The notes beneath the pieces are model-generated. The model did not search any database. It saw only the letters and a program-made list of their open reading frames with translations, and was not told where the DNA came from. Position numbers and translations under genes: made by a program. DNA of 64,000 nt from an uncultured Alkalilimnicola sp. (GTDB taxonomy: Bacteria > Pseudomonadota > Gammaproteobacteria > Nitrococcales > AK92): positions 1-64,000 of the forward strand of contig CALGAN010000010.1 of assembly GCA_937951875.1 (NCBI GenBank), read 5' to 3'. Shown here piece after piece: positions 58,918 to 64,000 of this stretch; positions within the stretch are counted from its first letter, which is position 1, and every line of letters starts with the position of its first letter.

Positions 58918-60165
58918 ATGTTCAGACCTCTCGAAATCTATATCGGCCTGCGCTACACGCGGGCGAAACGACGCAATCACTTCGTTTCGTTCATCTCCCT
59001 GACCTCCATGGTGGGCATCGCCCTGGGGGTGATGGCCCTGATCACGGTGCTGTCGGTGATGAACGGCTTCGAGGGCCAGTTGCGGGAGCGCATCCTGGGC
59101 ATGGTGGCGCACGCCACTATCACCGGGGTCGGCGACAACCCCAAGGAGTGGCAGGCGATCGTCGCCAAGGCGGAGGCGCAGCCGCACGTGCTGGGCGCGG
59201 CGCCGTTCGTGAACGGCGAGGTGATGCTCACCAACGCCGGCCGGGTGGCCGGCAGCGTGATCCGCGGCGTGCTGCCGGAGTACGAGCGACGGGTGTCGAA
59301 TGTCGCCGACAAGATGATCGCCGGCCGGCTCGACGATCTCGCAGCCGGCGAGTTCGGCATCGTGCTCGGCAAGGAGCTGGCGGATCTGCTCGGGGTGCGC
59401 CTGGGCGACAAGATCACCATGGTGACGCCGGACGCGCAGATCTCCGCCGCCGGCGTGCTGCCGCGCATCAAGCGCTTCACCGTGGTCGGCGTGTTCCAGG
59501 TCGGCATGTATGAGTACGACCGGGTGCAGGCGTTCGTGCACATGGACGACGCCGCCAAGCTGTTTCGCACCGAGGGCGGTCTGAGCGGCATCCGGCTCAA
59601 GTTCGACGATCTGATGGCGGCGCCCTGGCTGGCGCGGGAAGTGGCCATGGAGCTGCCCGGTTACTACCGGGTGCGCGATTGGACCCTGCAGCACTACAAC
59701 TTCTTCAAGGCGGTGCGCACCGAGAAGACGGTGATGTTCGTCATCCTGACGCTGATCGTGGCGGTGGCGGCGTTCAACATCGTCTCGACGCTGGTGATGG
59801 TGGTGACCGACAAGCAGGCCGACATCGCCATCCTGCGCACACTGGGCGTCAGCCCGGCTAGCGTGATGGGCATATTCATGGTGCAGGGCGCGATCATCGG
59901 CATCGTCGGCACGCTGATCGGCGTGGTGGGCGGCGTGGCGCTGGCGCTCAACGTCGAAACCATCGTGCCGGCCATCGAACGGCTGTTCCAGGTGCAGTTC
60001 CTGCCGGCCGACGTGTACTACATCAGCGAGTTGCCGTCCGAGCTGCGTTGGCCGGACGTGGCCAAGATCACGGCGGTGTCGCTCGTCCTGTCGCTGCTCG
60101 CCACGCTCTATCCGGCCTGGCGCGCCTCGCGCACCGCGCCGGCGGAGGCTTTGCGCTATGAGTGA
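58918..60165 (+). CDS. lolC: Lipoprotein-releasing system permease LolC/LolE
   Basis: 415 residues: MFRPLEIYIGLRYTRAKRRN, four membrane helices (near residues 20-45, 270-295, 320-345 and 380-400) with a large periplasmic domain between the first two, and an FtsX-like C-terminal domain. ATG 58918 fits LolC/LolE start patterns; a GTG three codons earlier is less likely. Only one such permease gene is seen, so the transporter may use a homodimeric LolF-like permease. It overlaps lolD by 8 bp. CACAAT (58886-58891) may be a -10. Confidence 0.92.
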   Translation: MFRPLEIYIGLRYTRAKRRNHFVSFISLTSMVGIALGVMALITVLSVMNGFEGQLRERILGMVAHATITGVGDNPKEWQAIVAKAEAQPHVLGAAPFVNGEVMLTNAGRVAGSVIRGVLPEYERRVSNVADKMIAGRLDDLAAGEFGIVLGKELADLLGVRLGDKITMVTPDAQISAAGVLPRIKRFTVVGVFQVGMYEYDRVQAFVHMDDAAKLFRTEGGLSGIRLKFDDLMAAPWLAREVAMELPGYYRVRDWTLQHYNFFKAVRTEKTVMFVILTLIVAVAAFNIVSTLVMVVTDKQADIAILRTLGVSPASVMGIFMVQGAIIGIVGTLIGVVGGVALALNVETIVPAIERLFQVQFLPADVYYISELPSELRWPDVAKITAVSLVLSLLATLYPAWRASRTAPAEALRYE

Positions 60166-60844
60166 CAGTGCGGTGATCCGTGCCGAGGGGCTCGGCAAGC
60201 GCTTCAGCGAAGGCCCACTGCAGGTCGAGGTGCTGCGCGATGTCAACCTCACCGTGCGGGCCGGCGAGCAGGTGGCGATCGTCGGCCGTTCCGGCTCCGG
60301 CAAGAGCACGTTGCTGCATCTGCTAGGCGGGCTGGATACGCCCACCGCCGGCACCGTCTGGCTCGGCGGCGAGGCCCTGCACAAGCTCGGCGAGCGGGCG
60401 CGGGGGAAGCTGCGCAACCGCACGCTGGGGTTCATCTACCAGTTCCACCACCTGCTGCCGGAATTCACCGCGCTGGAGAACGTGGCCATGCCGCTCTTGA
60501 TCCGCGGCGACGCGCCGGCCCAGGCGCGGGCCGAGGCGGCGCGGGTGCTGGAGCGGGTGGGGCTGGGTGCGCGGCTGGCGCACAAGCCGGGCGAGCTGTC
60601 CGGCGGCGAGCGCCAGCGCGTCGCCATCGCCCGCGCGCTGGCGACGCGGCCGCGCTGCGTGCTGGCCGACGAGCCCACCGGCAACCTCGACCGGCAGACC
60701 GCCGATCAGGTGTTCGCGCTGCTGCAGGAGCTGAACCGCGAGTACGGCACGGCGGTGGTGATGGTCACCCACGACGGCGAGCTGGCGGCGCGCATGGACC
60801 GGATTCTGCGCATCGAGGACGGGCGGCTGGGCGAGACCGGCTGA
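60158..60844 (+). CDS. lolD: Lipoprotein-releasing system ATPase LolD
   Basis: 228 residues. Walker A GRSGSGKSTLLHLLGGLD, the LolD-type Q-loop region LGFIYQFHHLLPEFTALENV, signature LSGGERQRVAIARAL, Walker B VLADEPTGNLD and switch His VTHD. With LolC it extracts outer-membrane lipoproteins from the inner membrane for LolA. Confidence 0.96.
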   Translation: MSDSAVIRAEGLGKRFSEGPLQVEVLRDVNLTVRAGEQVAIVGRSGSGKSTLLHLLGGLDTPTAGTVWLGGEALHKLGERARGKLRNRTLGFIYQFHHLLPEFTALENVAMPLLIRGDAPAQARAEAARVLERVGLGARLAHKPGELSGGERQRVAIARALATRPRCVLADEPTGNLDRQTADQVFALLQELNREYGTAVVMVTHDGELAARMDRILRIEDGRLGETG

Positions 60845-60933
60845 GCCGCGCATCGCGCCGGGAGCGGCGCATTGGTCTCGGAACGGGTCGGCGCGACGCC
60901 GGCCCGCGCAAGTAATCACAACCATGACCAGGG

Positions 60934-63219
60934 ATGGGGGACATGGCAGGGATGCTGGGCTTTGCCCTGGGCGTGATTCTGGTCCAGGGGCTGCCGGCGC
61001 TGCCGCCGGGCTGGGTTCAATGGGCGCTGGCCTTGGGCGCGTTGTCGCTGTTCGTGCCGCGCTGGCGGCCGGTCGGCGGGCTGTGCGCCGGCTTGCTGTG
61101 GGCCACCGTCGCCGCTCAGGCGGCGCTTGCCCATCGGCTGCCGGCGGCGCTGGAAGGCATCGACCTGATCGTCGAAGGACGCATCGTCGATCTTCCCGAG
61201 CGCGACGAGCGGCGGGTCCGCTTTCTGTTCGAGCCGGCGCGGATCGAGCATCCGGATCTGGGGCGTCTGCCGCGACGGCTACGGCTGAGCTGGTACGGCG
61301 ACGCGCCCGAGCTGCGGGCCGGCGAGCGCTGGCGGCTGACGGTCCGCCTCAAGCGCCCGCGCGGGCTCATGAATCCCGGCGGCTTCGATTACGAGCGCTG
61401 GTTGTTCCAACACCGGATCGACGCCGTCGGCTATGTCCGCTCGCCGCAGACGGCGCAGCGGTTGGCGACGACGCCCAGCCTCGATCGGCTGCGGCAGGAT
61501 CTGGCCGACGCCCTGCATCGGCGCCTGGAGGGGCGGCCCGCCGCCGGGGTGCTAGTCGCGCTGGTGGTGGGCGACGAGCGGGGCATCGCCAAGGAGCAAT
61601 GGGAGGCGCTGCGGCGCACCGGAACCACCCACCTGATTTCCATTTCCGGTTTGCACATCAGCTTGCTGGCGCTGGCCGCCTATCGGCTGACCGCGACGGC
61701 CTGGCGTCGCTCGGCCCGTCTTTGCACGCGGGCGCCGGCACCGCTGGCGGCGACCGCCGTCGCCATCGTCGCCGCCACCGGCTACGCCGCGCTGGCCGGT
61801 TTCTCGCTGCCCACCCAACGGGCGCTGATCATGCTCGCCGTGCCGGCGCTGGCGCTGCTGGCGCGCCGTCGCATCGATCCCTGGCGCGGCTTCGTGGTCG
61901 CGCTGGTCGCGGTGCTGCTGTGGGATCCGTTCGCGCCGCTCAGCCCTGGGTTCTGGCTGTCGTTCGGCGCGGTGGCGATATTGCTGGCGGCCGGCTTGTA
62001 CCGCAGCCCGGAACCGGGCTGGCGGCAGCTGGTCACGACCCAGCTGTGCCTGAGCCTGGCGCTGCTGCCGCTCACGCTGCTGTGGTTTCAGCAGGCGTCC
62101 TGGATCTCGCCGCTGGCCAACGTCGTCGCCATCCCCTGGGGCATGGCGATCGTGCCGCTGGCGCTGCTGGCCGCGGCGCTCCTGCCCGTGCCGTTGCTGG
62201 GCGACGGCCTGCTCTGGCTGTCGGTGCGGCTGACCGACGGTTTGCTATGGCTGCTGATGCTCATGGGGGCGTGGAAGGGTGGCGCGTCGGAGCTGGCCGC
62301 GCCCAGCTCGTGGCTGCTTCTGCTCGCCGGTCTTGGTGTGCTGCTGTTGTTGGCGCCGCACGGCTGGCCGGGGCGTTGGCTGGCGGCGCCGCTGCTGGCG
62401 GCGGCGGTATGGCGCGGTCCCGGCGAAGGGCCGCCGCCGGGCGCCGTCGACGTCACCCTGCTCGACGTCGGCCAGGGCACGGCGGTGGTGGTGCGCACCG
62501 CCGGCCACGCCTTGCTGTACGACGCCGGCCCCGGCGAGAGCATGGGGCTCGATGCCGGCGAAACCGTGGTGCTGCCGTTCCTGCGCTCGCAGGGCATCGC
62601 CCGGCTCGACGCGCTGGTGATTAGCCACGCCGACGGCGATCACAGCGGCGGCGCCCGCGCGGTGCTGGCCGCCATGCCGGTCGCGGCGCTGTATGCCGGC
62701 GAGGAACTGGCGGATTTTCCGCGGGCGCTGCCGTGCCGCGCCGGCCATGCCTGGCAGTGGGACGGCGTCGAGCTGGAGTTCCTGTGGCCGGACCCGGCGT
62801 CCGGTGCGCGCGGCAACGACGCCTCCTGTGTGCTCAAGCTCAGCGCCGGCGGGCATTCCCTGCTGCTGGCCGGCGATATCGGCGCGCGGGCGGAGGCGGC
62901 GCTGCTGCAGCGGCAGGCCGCCAAGCTGCGGGCGGACGTCCTGCTGGTGCCGCACCACGGCAGCCAGACGTCCTCGACCGCGCCGTTCCTGGCCGCGGTG
63001 GCACCGCGCACCGCGGTGATCACCGTCGGCTACCGCAACCGCTATCGCTTGCCGCGTGACGAGGTACTGGCCCGTTACCAGGAGATCGGCAGCGAACTGC
63101 TGCGCACCGATCACGAAGGCGCCATCCGCTTGCGGCTGGATGCCGGCGGCGTCAGCGCGCCGCGCGGCGAACGGGCGACGGCGCGCCGCTACTACCGCTA
63201 TCCGCCTGGGCCAGGGTGA
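60934..63219 (+). CDS. comEC: ComEC/Rec2 DNA uptake channel
   Basis: 761 residues from ATG 60934 (ATG 60943, right after GGGGGAC, is as plausible). N-terminal helices and OB-like domain (LRLSWYGDAPELRAGERWRL), Competence channel domain with HLISISGLHISLLALAAYRL near residue 235, and a metallo-beta-lactamase-like C-terminus (DVTLLDVGQGTAVVV, SHADGDHSGGARAVL, LLVPHHGSQTSS). It carries single-stranded DNA across the inner membrane in natural transformation, the nuclease-like domain possibly degrading one strand. Confidence 0.95.
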   Translation: MGDMAGMLGFALGVILVQGLPALPPGWVQWALALGALSLFVPRWRPVGGLCAGLLWATVAAQAALAHRLPAALEGIDLIVEGRIVDLPERDERRVRFLFEPARIEHPDLGRLPRRLRLSWYGDAPELRAGERWRLTVRLKRPRGLMNPGGFDYERWLFQHRIDAVGYVRSPQTAQRLATTPSLDRLRQDLADALHRRLEGRPAAGVLVALVVGDERGIAKEQWEALRRTGTTHLISISGLHISLLALAAYRLTATAWRRSARLCTRAPAPLAATAVAIVAATGYAALAGFSLPTQRALIMLAVPALALLARRRIDPWRGFVVALVAVLLWDPFAPLSPGFWLSFGAVAILLAAGLYRSPEPGWRQLVTTQLCLSLALLPLTLLWFQQASWISPLANVVAIPWGMAIVPLALLAAALLPVPLLGDGLLWLSVRLTDGLLWLLMLMGAWKGGASELAAPSSWLLLLAGLGVLLLLAPHGWPGRWLAAPLLAAAVWRGPGEGPPPGAVDVTLLDVGQGTAVVVRTAGHALLYDAGPGESMGLDAGETVVLPFLRSQGIARLDALVISHADGDHSGGARAVLAAMPVAALYAGEELADFPRALPCRAGHAWQWDGVELEFLWPDPASGARGNDASCVLKLSAGGHSLLLAGDIGARAEAALLQRQAAKLRADVLLVPHHGSQTSSTAPFLAAVAPRTAVITVGYRNRYRLPRDEVLARYQEIGSELLRTDHEGAIRLRLDAGGVSAPRGERATARRYYRYPPGPG

Positions 63220-63254
63220 GAAAGCGATCGCTTCGGCTGTCGCTGCAAATCCAG

Positions 63255-63260
63255 TATGAT
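63255..63260 (+). promoter_or_regulatory. Possible -10 element ahead of exbB
   Basis: TATGAT (5 of 6) 49 bp before the exbB GTG, in the 89-bp gap after comEC; the -35 is weak (TTCGGC at 63232-63237). Confidence 0.35.
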
Positions 63261-63308
63261 CGCGCGCATTCCTAAATAAAGCGTTTCGATAAATACAGGG
63301 AGAATCCG

Positions 63309-63941
63309 GTGCTGGAAATGGTCAAGGCGGGCGGCTGGGTGATGGTGCCGCTCCTCATTTGTTCGATCCTCGCGCTGGCCATCGTTTTCGAACGCGCCTG
63401 GGCGCTGCGTCGCAACAAGATCCTGCCGCCGCACCTGGTCGCGCAGACCTGGCACCAGGTCAAGAACAATCAGCTCGATGCCGCGCAGATCCGCAATCTG
63501 CGGATCGGTTCGCCGCTGGGCCGGGTGATCGCCGCGGGCCTGGTTAACCTCAATCAGCCGCGCGAGATCATGCTCGAAGCCATTGAGGACACCGGCCGGC
63601 ACGAGGCCCACAACCTCGAGCGTTTCCTCAACACCCTGGGTACCGTGGCCACCGTGTCGCCGCTGCTCGGCCTGCTCGGCACCGTCACCGGCATGATCGA
63701 GATCTTCAACGTGGTAGGGCTGGAAGGGCCGGGGCGGGCGGCCGGGCTTGCCGCCGGCATCGGCGAGGCGCTGATCACCACCGCCACCGGCCTGATCATC
63801 GCCATCCCGGCGCTGGTCGCCTACCGCTATTTCCGCGGCAAGGTCGATGCGCTAGTCGTGGATATGGAGAAGGAGGCGCTGAAGCTGGTGGAGGTCATCC
63901 ACGGCCAGCGTGAGCGCGAGCAGCCGGAGAATAACGCGTGA
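63309..63941 (+). CDS. exbB: ExbB/TolQ-family proton channel subunit
   Basis: 210 residues, MotA/TolQ/ExbB family: three membrane helices (about residues 8-28, 112-137 and 152-175), TVSPLLGLLGTVTGMIEIF and GIGEALITTATGLIIAIPAL, which line the proton path. GTG 63309 follows GGGAGA at 6 nt. With ExbD it energises TonB (or a TolA-like system). TonB-linked transport such as the receptor at 42633 would depend on it. Confidence 0.92.
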   Translation: MLEMVKAGGWVMVPLLICSILALAIVFERAWALRRNKILPPHLVAQTWHQVKNNQLDAAQIRNLRIGSPLGRVIAAGLVNLNQPREIMLEAIEDTGRHEAHNLERFLNTLGTVATVSPLLGLLGTVTGMIEIFNVVGLEGPGRAAGLAAGIGEALITTATGLIIAIPALVAYRYFRGKVDALVVDMEKEALKLVEVIHGQREREQPENNA

Positions 63942-64000
63942 ACCTGCGCCCGCGCCGCTCCGAGGATCCGGAGATCAGCCTCACGCCGCTGATCGACGTG
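63938..64000 (+). CDS. exbD: ExbD/TolR-family protein, partial at window edge
   Basis: GTG 63938 overlaps the exbB stop by 4 bp. The 21 visible codons read MNLRPRRSEDPEISLTPLID plus Val, the standard ExbD N-terminus with the LTPLIDV motif that leads into the single membrane helix. The rest is beyond the window. In related genomes msbA and lpxK often follow, which cannot be checked here. Confidence 0.88.
   Translation, partial: MNLRPRRSEDPEISLTPLIDV

Overview
The window is a dense chromosomal segment of a high-GC, Gram-negative bacterium that reads as a gammaproteobacterium. Pointers are a LolC/LolD pair, CcmA-I (system I cytochrome c maturation), UbiU/UbiV, NagZ beside a methylthioinosine-type phosphorylase, CsiV next to Mfd, and ComEC followed by ExbB/ExbD. 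Codons are strongly G/C-ending throughout. FNR/Anr-type boxes, anaerobic ubiquinone synthesis and c-type cytochrome maturation indicate a facultative respiratory lifestyle. I cannot name the genus. No rRNA, tRNA, CRISPR array or intact mobile element was seen.

Left part (1-12 kb): ubiV (cut by the window edge) and ubiU lie behind a textbook FNR-box promoter. A second palindrome precedes a 36-residue single-helix membrane peptide on the other strand. Then comes the most unusual locus, about 2.46-11.7 kb: two convergent operons encoding an ABC-2 exporter, an acyl carrier protein, a ketosynthase with an altered active site and a Cys-less ketosynthase partner on the plus strand, and DarA-like, DarB-like, HTH-like and BtrH-like proteins on the minus strand. 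A FemAB/GNAT-type acyltransferase diverges from the exporter. It looks like a compact pathway for a dialkylresorcinol- or cyclohexanedione-type lipid that is made on its own ACP, transferred and exported.

Middle part (12-42 kb): ccmCDEFGHI (plus strand, FNR-like box in its leader) is separated from ccmAB (minus) by an AGCS sodium:amino-acid symporter. Next are trehalose-6-phosphate synthase, a YcaD-like MFS carrier, YgiQ, an unknown exported protein divergent from a CtaG-like oxidase assembly factor, a YbhN-like flippase and another MFS carrier. A LexA-type SOS box then precedes a shortened, catalytically dead integron-integrase-like protein. The complete leucine/isovalerate operon liuR-liuABCDE has recognisable LiuR operators. 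Divergent acetoacetyl-CoA synthetase and 3-hydroxybutyrate dehydrogenase genes connect its acetoacetate product to ketone-body metabolism. An SDR and gpmA follow.

Right part (42-64 kb): a TonB-dependent copper-receptor homologue sits behind a consensus sigma-54 promoter. A receiver-less sigma-54 activator lies 0.4 kb beyond it in an operon with an HCxxMCGG membrane protein and a thioesterase-fold protein. Then come a CYTH protein, a cytoplasmic-looking YkuD enzyme, nagZ, a DsrE-like protein, a hypoxanthine phosphoribosyltransferase, a methylthioinosine phosphorylase, csiV, mfd, a DAHP synthase, the agmatine pathway genes aguB and aguA, a small exported protein, lolC, lolD, comEC, exbB and the first codons of exbD.

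Two related intergenic repeats (after liuE and after the TonB receptor) hint at a dispersed repeat family.
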